Shown: positions 14,242 through 22,709 of the stretch, piece after piece
How the letters are laid out: every line of letters begins with the position of its first letter
How positions within the stretch are numbered: position 1 is the first letter of the stretch
DNA from: Bacilli bacterium
Lineage (GTDB): Bacteria > Bacillota_I > Bacilli_A > RF39 > UBA660
Assembly: GCA_016295795.1 (NCBI GenBank)
Contig: JAEDKN010000011.1
Coordinates: forward strand, 1-26,485
Direction: 5' to 3'
Length of the DNA stretch: 26,485 nt
Made by a program: the position numbers and the translations under genes
Notes under the pieces: generated by a model
Database searches by the model: none
Seen by the model: only the letters and a program-made list of their open reading frames with translations
Told to the model about the DNA's origin: nothing

Positions 14242-16284
14242 ATGGGTTTAAGTAACGAAGAATTAAAGCAAGAAAAAGAAAGATTGGATTACACGATAAG
14301 TGTGATAAGAAGGAAGATTTCACAGATGGGGCAACAGCTCTATGACAAGCAGGAAAAAATTCAAGAGTTTCAAAAATTTGTGTGGGATACTAGACATGAT
14401 ATGGATCCTACTGAAATGAGAAGCATGATGGCAACTAGTGATCTTGAAGTCGAAATGGCATTAAGAAAAGGCAGATATTTTCAGAAATTGTTTAAAATTC
14501 AAAATAATCCTTATTTTGGATCATTAATCTTTGATGATGGTAACACTAAGAATAAAATTTATATTGGTATTACTCATTTAGAAGATGAAGAAAAAGATAA
14601 TTATTTAATACACGATTGGAGAGCTCCAATTTCATCTTTGTTTTATGATTATGAGGTTGGGCCTGCATCTTACGAATCGCCCTCAGGCAAAATAGAAGGA
14701 AACATTTTAAATAAAAGGCAATTTAAAATAGAAGATGGAAAATTAAAAAGAGTTTTTGACAATAATCTAAATATCGATGATGATTTATTACAAGAAGTTT
14801 TGGCAACTTCTTCAAGTGATAAAATGAAAAACATAGTTAATACTATTCAACAAGAGCAAAATGCGATCATAAGAAATGTCGAAGATAAAAATTTAATTGT
14901 TCAAGGTATTGCAGGTTCAGGTAAAACTTCAGTGGCACTTCATCGAATAGCTTTCTTACTATATAAAATAGAAAATTTAAATTCAAAGAATGTGTTAATA
15001 TTTTCTCCAAACCAAGTTTTTTCAGAATATATATCAAATGTATTACCAGAATTAGGAGAAGATAATACAATGCAGACAACATTCCATGACTTTTTAAGTT
15101 CTTGTATAAAAGAATATAAATATGTGGAATCATTCACTTCCTTTGTTGAGCGATATTATAAATACAACGAACCAAATAAAAATTTAGTTAGATATAAGCA
15201 AAGCAATCAAATTATAGAAGATTTAAATAATTATATAGATTATATTATGAGTCATATAGAATTTAAAGGCGATATAAGTATACATGATTTTGAAATAAAA
15301 AAAGATGAACTAAATTATTTATTAAAAGATAGATATAATAAATTCAATTTATATGATAGAATCGATGAAATTTCAAATAAATTATGTAGGGATTATTACA
15401 AAGGAAAACATACGAAGAAAGCTTCTATAAGATCTCTTTTAATAAAAAATTTAAATACAAGTATTGATTATAAACAAATTTTTAAAAATTTCTTCAAAAG
15501 CAAATTCTTTTTAGAAAGTTATAAATATGATATTTCTGAATCCGAGATAGAAAAATCAGTAAAGAAAAAATATCTTAATTATGAGGACGCTTGTATATTT
15601 CTTTATTTAAAAAGTTTGATAGAAAATTTTGCATATAATGGTGTAATTAAAGAAGTGGTCATAGATGAAGCACAAGATTATAATAAACTCCAATATATCA
15701 TAATAAGAAATATATTTAAGAAAAGTGGCTTTACTATACTTGGAGATATAAATCAGACTATAAATCCATATTATAAATATGATTCTTTAGAAGAACTTGG
15801 TGATATATTTGAAGATTCAAAGTATATTGAATTATCTAAAACTTATAGATCAAGTCAGGAGATAATAGAATATACAAATAAAATATTAAATCTTAATTAT
15901 GTTTCTGCGATTAGACATCAAAATAATAGAGAGGTTTTGATTAGAGAAGAAGATAACAATTTAAAACAGTTACTTGTAGATGATATAGAAATGTTAAAGA
16001 AATCAAATTTTTCTATTGCGCTCATTACTAAGAATGATGAAGAAGCAGAAATCTTATATGATAAGTTAAAAGATGATTATAATGATATTGATTTGTTAAC
16101 ATCAACTACTAAAGAATTTAATAAGGGACTAGTGATTATACCTGCTTATATCGCAAAGGGTTTAGAATTTGATTCAACTATAATTTATACGACTAAAAAC
16201 AACAAATACACTCAAAGCGAAAAGAATTTATTTTATGTAGCTTGTACAAGAAGTCAACATCAATTAATTGTATATAATCAGTAA
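14242..16284 (+). CDS. helD: HelD-like superfamily 1 helicase
   Basis: The 680-residue ATPase is of the UvrD/Rep superfamily. A charged N-terminal coiled coil (about 1-60, ELKQEKERLDYTISVIRRK) precedes a HelD-type domain (DWRAPISSLFYDYEVGPA). Then come Walker A (GIAGSGKTS, 222-230), Walker B (VVIDEAQD, ending at 479), a QTINPYYKY/TYRSSQEI region, and the last motif (YVACTRSQHQLIVYN). In Gram-positives HelD binds RNA polymerase and frees stalled or hibernating complexes; some relatives give rifamycin tolerance. ATG 14242 is four bases after AGGAGGG; ATG 14239 is too close, and a longer frame from 14200 begins inside the attenuator. A leader hairpin suggests control by read-through, as would suit a gene induced by transcription stress. 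Confidence 0.85.
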   Translation: MGLSNEELKQEKERLDYTISVIRRKISQMGQQLYDKQEKIQEFQKFVWDTRHDMDPTEMRSMMATSDLEVEMALRKGRYFQKLFKIQNNPYFGSLIFDDGNTKNKIYIGITHLEDEEKDNYLIHDWRAPISSLFYDYEVGPASYESPSGKIEGNILNKRQFKIEDGKLKRVFDNNLNIDDDLLQEVLATSSSDKMKNIVNTIQQEQNAIIRNVEDKNLIVQGIAGSGKTSVALHRIAFLLYKIENLNSKNVLIFSPNQVFSEYISNVLPELGEDNTMQTTFHDFLSSCIKEYKYVESFTSFVERYYKYNEPNKNLVRYKQSNQIIEDLNNYIDYIMSHIEFKGDISIHDFEIKKDELNYLLKDRYNKFNLYDRIDEISNKLCRDYYKGKHTKKASIRSLLIKNLNTSIDYKQIFKNFFKSKFFLESYKYDISESEIEKSVKKKYLNYEDACIFLYLKSLIENFAYNGVIKEVVIDEAQDYNKLQYIIIRNIFKKSGFTILGDINQTINPYYKYDSLEELGDIFEDSKYIELSKTYRSSQEIIEYTNKILNLNYVSAIRHQNNREVLIREEDNNLKQLLVDDIEMLKKSNFSIALITKNDEEAEILYDKLKDDYNDIDLLTSTTKEFNKGLVIIPAYIAKGLEFDSTIIYTTKNNKYTQSEKNLFYVACTRSQHQLIVYNQ

Positions 16285-16349
16285 TAAGTAAAAATAAAGT
16301 AGTACTATGTAAAATTTTGTTAATAAATTATAAAAAGTCATTTTGATTA

Positions 16350-16378
16350 TTGAAACGTTTTTGAAATTATATTATACT
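16350..16378 (+). promoter_or_regulatory. Promoter of the leader peptide / phosphoesterase operon
   Basis: TTGAAA (16350-16355) is 17 nt from TATACT (16373-16378). The leader peptide ATG lies 20 nt downstream. Confidence 0.7.
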
Positions 16379-16397
16379 TAATATAATGGTGAGGGTA

Positions 16398-16442
16398 ATG
16401 AAGAAGTTTGAAATTACTATTTGTTATGATTTTAGATTTTAA
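16398..16442 (+). CDS. 14-residue leader peptide
   Basis: A short frame from ATG 16398 encodes MKKFEITICYDFRF, behind GGTGAGGG at 16388-16395. Its stop codon (16440-16442) overlaps the first bases of a terminator hairpin. Promoter, short peptide, terminator, then gene is the arrangement of translation-dependent attenuators. Three of its fourteen residues are Phe and one Tyr, but this is too few to name the signal. Inferred: ribosome position on this peptide decides whether the phosphoesterase genes are transcribed. Confidence 0.45.
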   Translation: MKKFEITICYDFRF

Positions 16443-16473
16443 GGATACAAATTTTTTTTGTATCCTTTTTTTT
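16441..16473 (+). terminator. Terminator/attenuator before the phosphoesterase genes
   Basis: An 11-bp perfect stem (16441-16451 with 16457-16467) is followed by T residues to 16473. The ribosome site of the next gene (AGGAGG, 16474-16479) touches the T run, so the gene can only be transcribed by read-through. Confidence 0.85.
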
Positions 16474-16483
16474 AGGAGGCAGT

Positions 16484-17476
16484 ATGAAAAAAGAAGAATT
16501 AGAAAATTTAAAGAAAATTATTTCTAAAGAAATCACTTTAGAAAGAGTATGTAAAGCAATGAATTTATCAGAGTTGGAAATTTTAGGAATGATTTCACAA
16601 CTAAAACATGATGGTGATAATATTTTGGTTTCTAAGAAAAATGACTCTGTTTATATAATGGATTATGGAGATGATTTTATAGAGAATGAACATAATTATT
16701 ATATTAATACTTCAGCAGATGAAATAAGATTAGGATTTATATCTGATACTAGATTATGTTCTAGATTTCAGCAATTATCTATATTAAATGATATATATAA
16801 AAAAGCTAATGATATGGGAATTACTGATATTATTCATTGTGGAGATATATCAGAGGGAGTATATCCGTCTAGTTCTTTATATAATGATACAATATTCTTA
16901 CATGATGTAACATCTCAAAGTGATTATATTGTTGATAATTATCCATATATTTCTGGACTTAATACACATTTTATTCTTGGAGAACATGATTTAACTCATT
17001 TAAAGAAGGAAAAAGCAGATATTGGTAAGTTAATATCGTCCAAAAGAAATGATATGAATTATTTGGCAAAAAAGAGACAAAAGATAGTTTTTAGAAATGA
17101 ACTTGGTAAAGAAATGTTTTCTATATTAGTTCTTCATCCAAGTGGAAAAATTCCATATACTATTTCTTATAAACCACAACAGTTTATTTCTTCTATGAGG
17201 AGTGAGGATAAAACGGATATATTGCTTCATGGACATTGGTTACAGACAGAACACTTAAATTTTAGGGAGATAAATGAGTTCTCTGTACCTAGTGTTGTCG
17301 CAACAACACCTGAAATGACAGATAGAGGAGATCAGAACACTATTGGAGCATGGTTTGTTACAATAAAACTAAAAAACAACAAGATAGAGAAAATATCCCC
17401 TTTATTTTTACCTTACTATAAGGCTATTACTGACGATTATAAAAAGGCTAAAGTATTGAAATTAGGAGGTATGTAA
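16484..17476 (+). CDS. Calcineurin-like phosphoesterase paralogue with altered active site
   Basis: The 330-residue protein has an N-terminal winged-helix-like segment (about 8-60; ITLERVCKAMNLSELEILGMI) and a metallophosphoesterase fold (about 80-270). Compared with the gene downstream, several metal ligands are changed: DTH is DTR (88-90), the GHxH motif is GHWL (250-253), and GNHD appears as GEHD (166-169). GD (120-121) and a His in LVLHPSG (218) remain. It probably cannot bind two metals normally, so it may be a regulatory or structural partner of its paralogue. The genes are one base apart and similar over their whole length, which suggests a duplication and a possible heterodimer. It starts six bases after AGGAGG. 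Control is by the attenuator at 16441-16473. Confidence 0.8.
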   Translation: MKKEELENLKKIISKEITLERVCKAMNLSELEILGMISQLKHDGDNILVSKKNDSVYIMDYGDDFIENEHNYYINTSADEIRLGFISDTRLCSRFQQLSILNDIYKKANDMGITDIIHCGDISEGVYPSSSLYNDTIFLHDVTSQSDYIVDNYPYISGLNTHFILGEHDLTHLKKEKADIGKLISSKRNDMNYLAKKRQKIVFRNELGKEMFSILVLHPSGKIPYTISYKPQQFISSMRSEDKTDILLHGHWLQTEHLNFREINEFSVPSVVATTPEMTDRGDQNTIGAWFVTIKLKNNKIEKISPLFLPYYKAITDDYKKAKVLKLGGM

Positions 17477-17477
17477 T

Positions 17478-18464
17478 ATGCAAGAGAATTCACCAATTAA
17501 GTTTTTAAAATATATAAAAAATGGAGATTCTGTTAAGGCGGTCTCTGAAAGATTAGAACTTAAAGAATCGGAAGTAATGGGTTTGATAGAATATTTACAG
17601 CTAGAAGGATATAATGTTGATTTATATTATGAAGATGAAACTTTAAAGATATTTAAAAGACCTATTTTAAGGAAAGAAATGTCTTTAAAAAAAGATGTGG
17701 ATGACTTAGAAGAAATCAAATTATGTGTTGTTTCAGATACTCATATAGGGTCGGTTCCTCAACAACTTACTTTGTTAAATAAAACGTATCAAGAAGCATA
17801 TAAAAGAGGAATAAAAACGTTTCTACATTGTGGAGATTTAGTTGATGGAGATTATCATAATAAAAGGCCATCTCATCCTTATCAAGTCTTTTTACATGGT
17901 TTTGATGAACAGTGTGAATATGTTGTTGAAATGTATCCTGAGGTTAAAGATACTGTTACATATTTTATTCAAGGAAGTCATGATGAAACCCATTTTTTGA
18001 ATGGCGGAGCTACCGTTGGTAAATGGATAGAGAAAAATAGGGATGATATGATATATTTAGGTCAAGATGATGCAATATATAAAGCAGGAAGTAAGAAAAA
18101 TGTTTCTATTCAAATGCATCATCCTGGAGGCGGATCTGCTAAAGGAATGTCTTATAATTCTCAAGAGAAGATTAATAAAATGACTTCTGGTAATAAGCCT
18201 AAAGTTTTACTTACGGGACATTATCATAAAACCTATTATATGTTTTATAGAAATGTGCATTCTATTTTAGTTCCTTGTTTTATGGATAAAAGTGGTTTTA
18301 TGATTAGAAATAGTTTGATAAATGTTGTTGGTGCAGTTTTTCTTACTTTATATGTTAATAATAAAGGAGAAATTCAGTATATCTCACCTGAAGAATATTT
18401 GTTTGATGAATCAGAAATAATTAAAGATGATTATAAAAAATGCAAGAAACTACAAATCGTATAA
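17478..18464 (+). CDS. Calcineurin-like metallophosphoesterase with N-terminal winged helix
   Basis: The 328-residue protein has a winged-helix-like start (about 12-48; DSVKAVSERLELKESEVMGLIEYL) and a metallophosphoesterase domain with a full set of metal-binding motifs: DTH (87-89), GD (119-120), GSHD (166-169), HHP (214-216) and GHYH (247-250). It should hydrolyse a phosphate ester, perhaps in nucleic acid or a nucleotide; the substrate cannot be read from the sequence. The joined DNA-binding-like segment hints at a nucleic-acid substrate. Its ATG follows the stop of the upstream paralogue by one base, and the ribosome site AGGAGGT lies within that gene. Confidence 0.82.
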   Translation: MQENSPIKFLKYIKNGDSVKAVSERLELKESEVMGLIEYLQLEGYNVDLYYEDETLKIFKRPILRKEMSLKKDVDDLEEIKLCVVSDTHIGSVPQQLTLLNKTYQEAYKRGIKTFLHCGDLVDGDYHNKRPSHPYQVFLHGFDEQCEYVVEMYPEVKDTVTYFIQGSHDETHFLNGGATVGKWIEKNRDDMIYLGQDDAIYKAGSKKNVSIQMHHPGGGSAKGMSYNSQEKINKMTSGNKPKVLLTGHYHKTYYMFYRNVHSILVPCFMDKSGFMIRNSLINVVGAVFLTLYVNNKGEIQYISPEEYLFDESEIIKDDYKKCKKLQIV

Positions 18465-18467
18465 TTT

Positions 18468-18497
18468 TTCTATAATTTTAATTATATGTGTTATAAT
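18468..18497 (+). promoter_or_regulatory. Promoter of the zinc alcohol dehydrogenase gene
   Basis: An extended -10 (TGTTATAAT, hexamer 18492-18497) has only a weak -35 (TTCTAT, 18468-18473, spacing 18). The AGGAGG ribosome site follows at 18511-18516. Confidence 0.55.
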
Positions 18498-18524
18498 ACT
18501 GTTATACGATAGGAGGAATAAAAA

Positions 18525-19550
18525 ATGAAAGCAGTTGCGATAAATGGAAAAAAAGAATTCATAGTTAAAGAAATTGATGAACCTATTTCTAATGATAAAG
18601 ATGTTATTATAGAAATTACCCGGGCTGGTATATGTGGTTCTGATATTCATTATTGGGTAGATGGTTTGCCAAATGGATTAGTAATGGGACATGAATTTGC
18701 AGGTAAAGTAATAGATTGTGGAGACAGAACAGATTTAAAAGTAGGAGATAGGGTGACTGCACTTCCAATATCTCCTTGTGGAAATTGTGAAGCTTGTAAG
18801 AGTGCTAATCCACAGTATTGTTTACAAACTTGGACTGATGCAGTAGGGCTTTCTGTTACAAATCCAGGAGCATTTAGTAAAAAAGTGAAAGTTCGTTCTG
18901 ATATGGTTTTAAAAGTTCCAGATTCTATAAGTGACAATGAAGTAAGTATGGTTGAACCTACTGCAGTAGGGTTGCATGCTATTCATTTGGCCGATATTAA
19001 AGTAGGAGATAAGGTTTTAATTATTGGCGGTGGAATAATAGGACTTGTATCAGCTATGTTTGCTAAAATGGAAGGAGCAAGTTATGTTGCTGTATCTGAA
19101 ACAAACGAAAAAAGAGGAGAAAAGTCAGTTGCATTAGGTGTTGCTGATGAGTGGTTTGATGTAAAAAGGGAAGATGCTATATCTAATTTGCTTCAAAAAA
19201 GTAATGGTGGATTTGATGTAGTAATAGAATGTTGTGGTAATTCTAGTGCGGTAAGTTCAGCATTAATGTGCGTAAAGCCGGGTGGAAAAATTGTTTTGGT
19301 AGGAGTATCAACAGGAGCTATAACAGTTCCTCTAGTTATTGGTGTAATGAGAGAACTTATAATTTTAGGTGCGATCGCCTATACTAAAGAAGAGTTTGCT
19401 TCATGTATAGAACTTATGGCAAATAAACAAATAGATGTTACTAAATTTGTAGATGATGTAGTTGGACTTGACGATGTTCAAAAGTCATTTGAAAGATTGA
19501 CTTCTGGAAATGATGATGCAATTAAAATATTAATAGATCCTAATAAGTAA
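18525..19550 (+). CDS. Zinc-dependent alcohol dehydrogenase, sorbitol/butanediol dehydrogenase-like
   Basis: The 341-residue protein belongs to the medium-chain dehydrogenase family, which oxidises alcohols or polyols with NAD(P). The catalytic zinc site is C37 (GICGSD) with H56/E57 (GHEFAG). The structural zinc site uses C85, C88, C91 and C99 (CGNCEACKSANPQYC). The Rossmann motif IGGGIIG lies at about 166-172, and EPTAV before it carries the usual third zinc ligand region. The closest groups are sorbitol, threonine and (R,R)-butanediol dehydrogenases; the substrate cannot be decided here. It has its own promoter and a terminator right after the stop, so it is transcribed alone. Confidence 0.85.
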   Translation: MKAVAINGKKEFIVKEIDEPISNDKDVIIEITRAGICGSDIHYWVDGLPNGLVMGHEFAGKVIDCGDRTDLKVGDRVTALPISPCGNCEACKSANPQYCLQTWTDAVGLSVTNPGAFSKKVKVRSDMVLKVPDSISDNEVSMVEPTAVGLHAIHLADIKVGDKVLIIGGGIIGLVSAMFAKMEGASYVAVSETNEKRGEKSVALGVADEWFDVKREDAISNLLQKSNGGFDVVIECCGNSSAVSSALMCVKPGGKIVLVGVSTGAITVPLVIGVMRELIILGAIAYTKEEFASCIELMANKQIDVTKFVDDVVGLDDVQKSFERLTSGNDDAIKILIDPNK

Positions 19551-19569
19551 AGACCTCCTTGGTCTTTTT
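19549..19569 (+). terminator. Terminator of the alcohol dehydrogenase gene
   Basis: A 7-bp stem AAAGACC/GGTCTTT (19549-19555 with 19561-19567) with a 5-nt loop is followed by T residues to 19569. It begins inside the stop codon. Confidence 0.85.
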
Positions 19570-19572
19570 GAT

Positions 19573-19601
19573 TTGCTTGTAGTCATTGTTTATGTTATAG
19601 T
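19573..19601 (+). promoter_or_regulatory. Promoter of the yvcK gene
   Basis: TTGCTT (19573-19578) is 17 nt from an extended -10 (TGTTATAGT, hexamer 19596-19601). Confidence 0.6.
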
Positions 19602-19655
19602 AATTATAGAAGTATTAAAGAATATAATATTAAGATGAATAGTGGCGATGATAAG

Positions 19656-20615
19656 ATGAACAAAAAAGTATTAGTATTTGGTGGGGGAACTGGTATGAGT
19701 TGTCTTTTAAAAGGCTTGAAACAGTTTCCTGTAGATATAACTGCCGTAGTTTCAGTTTGTGATGATGGAGGCTCAACTGGTATATTAAGAGATGAATTTG
19801 ATATTCTAGCCGTTGGAGATATTAGAAAAGTATTGGTTGCATTATCTCAGACTGAATCTTCTGTGGAGGAGTTGTTAAATCATAGGTTTAATAGCAATGG
19901 AACTTTAAACAAGCATACTGTAGGTAATATTTTACTTACAGCCGCAACAGAGATGGGTGGAAGTGTACAACAAGGAATAGAACTTTTGGGAAAAGTATTA
20001 AATCTATGTGGAAGGGTAATGCCAGTAACTGAATCAAACGTAACTTTAGTAGCTGAAATGGAAGATGGCAGTTTTGTAGAAGGAGAGCATTTTATAACAG
20101 AAAGCATTAAAAAAATCAAAAGAGTCTTTTATAAAGAAACTCCTATAATAAATGATGGATTACTAGAAGCGATAGAACAAGCTGATTTAATAGTATTTAG
20201 TATGGGTAGTTTATATACTAGTATTCTGCCTTGTATTATATGTGAAGAGATAAAAAATAAGATCGATGAGGTTGATGCGCCTATTATTTATGCATGTAAT
20301 TTATTTACTCAACCCGGAGAAACAGAAAAATTTAAAGTTAGTGATCACTTAAAAGTAATTAATAGTTATTTAGGAAAAAGAAAGATAGATGTTGTTATAG
20401 CAAATAGTGGTAGAATTGATGAAAAATTAGCCTATAAATATCTAACTACGGAGCAAAAGGATCCCGTTATACTTGATAGGGTTGAATCTAAGAAAAATGT
20501 AAAAAAAATAATTGCTGATGACCTTGTAAAAATTGATGATGGGGTTTTTAGACATGACTGTTTAAAATTAGGTTTTTTGATCTTTTCCCAAATATTAGAA
20601 AATGACAAAAAATAA
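19656..20615 (+). CDS. yvcK: YvcK/CofD-like protein (gluconeogenesis factor family)
   Basis: The 319-residue protein (from ATG 19656) opens with KVLVFGGGTGMSCLLKGLK, the nucleotide-binding start of the YvcK family. It continues with SVCDDGGSTGILR, VGDIRKVLVALS, HTVGNILLTA and FSMGSLYTSILPC, all family landmarks. YvcK proteins bind UDP-sugars and help balance carbon flow and cell-wall precursor synthesis during growth on gluconeogenic carbon sources. Neither this ATG nor the in-frame ATG at 19635, which would add seven residues, has a good ribosome site; the family start favours 19656. In many Bacillota yvcK sits between rapZ and whiA; here neither is present and the gene stands alone, facing the lactate dehydrogenase gene. 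Confidence 0.85.
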   Translation: MNKKVLVFGGGTGMSCLLKGLKQFPVDITAVVSVCDDGGSTGILRDEFDILAVGDIRKVLVALSQTESSVEELLNHRFNSNGTLNKHTVGNILLTAATEMGGSVQQGIELLGKVLNLCGRVMPVTESNVTLVAEMEDGSFVEGEHFITESIKKIKRVFYKETPIINDGLLEAIEQADLIVFSMGSLYTSILPCIICEEIKNKIDEVDAPIIYACNLFTQPGETEKFKVSDHLKVINSYLGKRKIDVVIANSGRIDEKLAYKYLTTEQKDPVILDRVESKKNVKKIIADDLVKIDDGVFRHDCLKLGFLIFSQILENDKK

Positions 20616-20649
20616 AAGAAGAAATCTTATATTATTTCGATTTCTTCTT
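20616..20649 (-). terminator. Terminator between yvcK and ldh
   Basis: An 11-bp stem (20616-20626 with 20639-20649) overlaps the last codons of the lactate dehydrogenase gene. On the minus strand a T-rich run follows, so it mainly ends that transcript; on the plus strand the run after it is broken by C and serves yvcK less well. Confidence 0.7.
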
Positions 20650-21580
20650 CTTCGTAATTAGACGAGTTATTTACACTCGTTTTATTTATTGCTTCTTTTA
20701 ATATATTTATAGAATTTTGAAGTTTATTTGTTTCGTTTTCTGTTAGTTTTACATAGACTCTTTCTTGCGCACCATCTTTATTAATTATTGTAGGTCCACC
20801 AACGAACACATCATTATTCTTATCATAAGATGATACTGTTAAAATAAGATTTTCATTTCCAAGAATTGCATTTGTAATTCTTACCATACTCATTCCAATT
20901 CCATAACTTGTATTTCCTTTTCTTTTTATTATTTCATAGGCAGCATTTCTAACATTATCACATATTTCTTCTAATTTATCATTATCTAAATAATCTCTTA
21001 TGTTTTGAAGACCAACACTAGCATTGCTCCAAGGAACAAACTCGCTATCTCCGTGTTCTCCGATAACATAAGCATGGATATTTTTAGGATTTATATTAAT
21101 GTTTTTAGCGATTTCATATCTTAATCTTGCAGTGTCTAGTGTAGTTCCCGTACCTAATACTTTAGAAGGATCTTTCTTTGAATAAACCCAAGTTATATAA
21201 GTCATTATATCTACTGGATTGGTAGCGATGAGATAAATTCCATCAAAGCCACTTTTTTCAACATCAGTTATTATACTTTTAAAGATTTTATCATTTTTGG
21301 AAATTAGATCCATTCTTGATTCTCCGACTTCTTGATTTGCTCCTGCGGCAATTGCTACAATTTTTGCGTCTTTACAATCACTGTAGTCTCCAACTTTTAT
21401 ATCAATTTTAGAAGGTGCAAACGCAAGAGTATGATTTAAATCCATTGCTTCTCCAATTGCCTTGTCTTTGTTTTTATCGATTAAAACAAGCTCATTAACG
21501 TAAGTTCTTTGATTAAGTAGTGCATAAGCATAACTCATTCCAACATTTCCACATCCGATGATAACAACTTTATTATTCAT
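20627..21580 (-). CDS. ldh: L-lactate dehydrogenase
   Basis: The 317-residue enzyme reduces pyruvate to L-lactate with NADH, recycling NAD in fermentation. It shows the Rossmann motif GCGNVG (9-14), an acidic NAD-ribose contact (LVLID), and the specificity loop with Q83 (GANQEVGESR), which marks lactate rather than malate use. R89 lies in the same loop; the DTARLR arginine is at 152 and the catalytic H176 is in GEHGDSE. The C-terminus carries an unusual extra acidic tail (EEEEIEII). The ATG at 21580 follows AGGAGG. Its own promoter is at 21608-21636, divergent from the 21714 gene. Confidence 0.93.
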   Translation of the reverse strand: MNNKVVIIGCGNVGMSYAYALLNQRTYVNELVLIDKNKDKAIGEAMDLNHTLAFAPSKIDIKVGDYSDCKDAKIVAIAAGANQEVGESRMDLISKNDKIFKSIITDVEKSGFDGIYLIATNPVDIMTYITWVYSKKDPSKVLGTGTTLDTARLRYEIAKNININPKNIHAYVIGEHGDSEFVPWSNASVGLQNIRDYLDNDKLEEICDNVRNAAYEIIKRKGNTSYGIGMSMVRITNAILGNENLILTVSSYDKNNDVFVGGPTIINKDGAQERVYVKLTENETNKLQNSINILKEAINKTSVNNSSNYEEEEIEII

Positions 21581-21607
21581 AACGGCCTCCTATTTTATTC
21601 CTAATAA

Positions 21608-21636
21608 ATTATAACAAACATTTCTTTTTACGTAAA
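21608..21636 (-). promoter_or_regulatory. Promoter of the L-lactate dehydrogenase gene
   Basis: On the minus strand TTTACG (21636-21631) is 17 nt from an extended -10 (TGTTATAAT, hexamer 21613-21608). Confidence 0.7.
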
Positions 21637-21661
21637 TAATTTTATTAAGTAAAATTATTTC

Positions 21662-21690
21662 TTCAAAAAATAAATAATATATGATATCTT
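21662..21690 (+). promoter_or_regulatory. Promoter of the anchored extracytoplasmic protein gene
   Basis: TTCAAA (21662-21667) is 17 nt from an extended -10 (TGATATCTT, hexamer 21685-21690). Confidence 0.45.
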
Positions 21691-21713
21691 TAATTTAGTA
21701 ATAGGAGATTAAT

Positions 21714-22499
21714 ATGGAAAAGGAAAATGTTAGTAAAGTTAGAACTTGTCTTGTTGTATCAATATTTATTGTAATTATAATACTTAGTGCATATATAGTT
21801 GTAGAAAAGATTACTAGTAATAGTAGTAATTCTTCTGATAAGGAGAAAAATACATTAAAAACATTAGAAATACTTAAAGATAGTAAGATTGTTAATGAAT
21901 TATCTCTAGATAATGAAATTGTAAAGAAATTATATAATTATGTTAATGATGAGTATATAGATTATTTGGCTTATGGTAGTAGAGAAAAACAATTAAGTTG
22001 GGATTTTATATCATTAATAGTTTTAGAGAACATAGATTCAAAGCTTATATTAAAAGATGAATATAACAGAGAGTATGTGGAAAAAGAATTGTTTGAAGAT
22101 ACATATAAAAGCATATTTGGCAATAATATTAATAATATATTAGTAAGTGATAGGACATCTACAGCTTGTGGATCTGCTTCATATGAAAATGATAGATATT
22201 ATGTTAATTGGTATTGTAATGGACAGGGAGAATATATAATTCTTAAGACATTTCTGAAAAATGTAACTGTAGAAGAAGAACTAGTAAAAGTAAATAAATA
22301 TTATGTATTTATTAAAAATTCTAATTTAAATGGTATTGAGTTTGATCTTTATTCAGATGAGAATTTGATTGAAGATAATCTTATCGCATTAGATGTTAAA
22401 ACTAGTGATATTTCAAATTATATTGATAGTATGAATACTATGAGTTATGTTTATAAAAAAGATAATAATGGTAATTATTACTTAGATAAGATAGAGTAA
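21714..22499 (+). CDS. Membrane-anchored extracytoplasmic protein, unknown function
   Basis: The 261-residue protein has a short charged N-terminus, one hydrophobic span (about 11-31; CLVVSIFIVIIILSAYIVV) and a Ser/Asn linker, so its body is outside the cell. A Cys at residue 12 lies inside the span and is not in a lipobox. The outer domain is acidic and has two further Cys (about 147 and 164; TACGSASYEND.YYVNWYCNG), which could form a disulfide. I recognise no family. The start follows AGGAG at 21703-21707. No terminator is evident between this gene and the T-box leader, so some of its transcripts may enter the proS operon. Confidence 0.75.
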   Translation: MEKENVSKVRTCLVVSIFIVIIILSAYIVVEKITSNSSNSSDKEKNTLKTLEILKDSKIVNELSLDNEIVKKLYNYVNDEYIDYLAYGSREKQLSWDFISLIVLENIDSKLILKDEYNREYVEKELFEDTYKSIFGNNINNILVSDRTSTACGSASYENDRYYVNWYCNGQGEYIILKTFLKNVTVEEELVKVNKYYVFIKNSNLNGIEFDLYSDENLIEDNLIALDVKTSDISNYIDSMNTMSYVYKKDNNGNYYLDKIE

Positions 22500-22574
22500 T
22501 TTATAACCAAGATATTTATTTGAATTTAGATGAAGTTTTAAGATTTACTCAAAAAAATATGGATAAACTTTAAA

Positions 22575-22709
22575 TATTGACTAATATTGAAATTTATATT
22601 AAAATCAAGGTAATTGATGCGATGATGACTGTGGAAAGGTCGGAGTAATATATAAAATGAGGGATTCTTCTAGAATAAGTAAGGTGGAACCGCGATTTAA
22701 TTCGTCCTT
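22575..22709 (+). promoter_or_regulatory. T-box leader of the proS - orf - glyS operon
   Basis: The canonical T-box AAGGTGGAACCGCG is at 22681-22694, with its pairing partner CGTCCTT at 22703-22709. A short stem (ATTCT/AGAAT, near 22654-22666) precedes it, as stem III usually does. T-boxes sense uncharged tRNA: UGGN pairs with the tRNA end and a specifier codon pairs with the anticodon. Here the bulge is UGGA, fitting a tRNA ending UCCA (Gly). There is no CC dinucleotide between 22509 and 22680, so no Pro codon is available there. Stem I is not clearly recognisable. No run of T follows the antiterminator, so control of translation is possible: TCCTT could pair with the GAGGA of the ribosome site. 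Confidence 0.85.

Noticed and set aside
18650..18937. Minus-strand 95-codon frame
   Set aside because: It lies opposite the zinc-binding part of the alcohol dehydrogenase and has no independent support.
22600..22709. tRNA gene near the T-box
   Set aside because: The GGTGGAACCGCG sequence belongs to the T-box motif; no acceptor stem, T loop or anticodon arm can be drawn. I found no tRNA or rRNA gene in the window.
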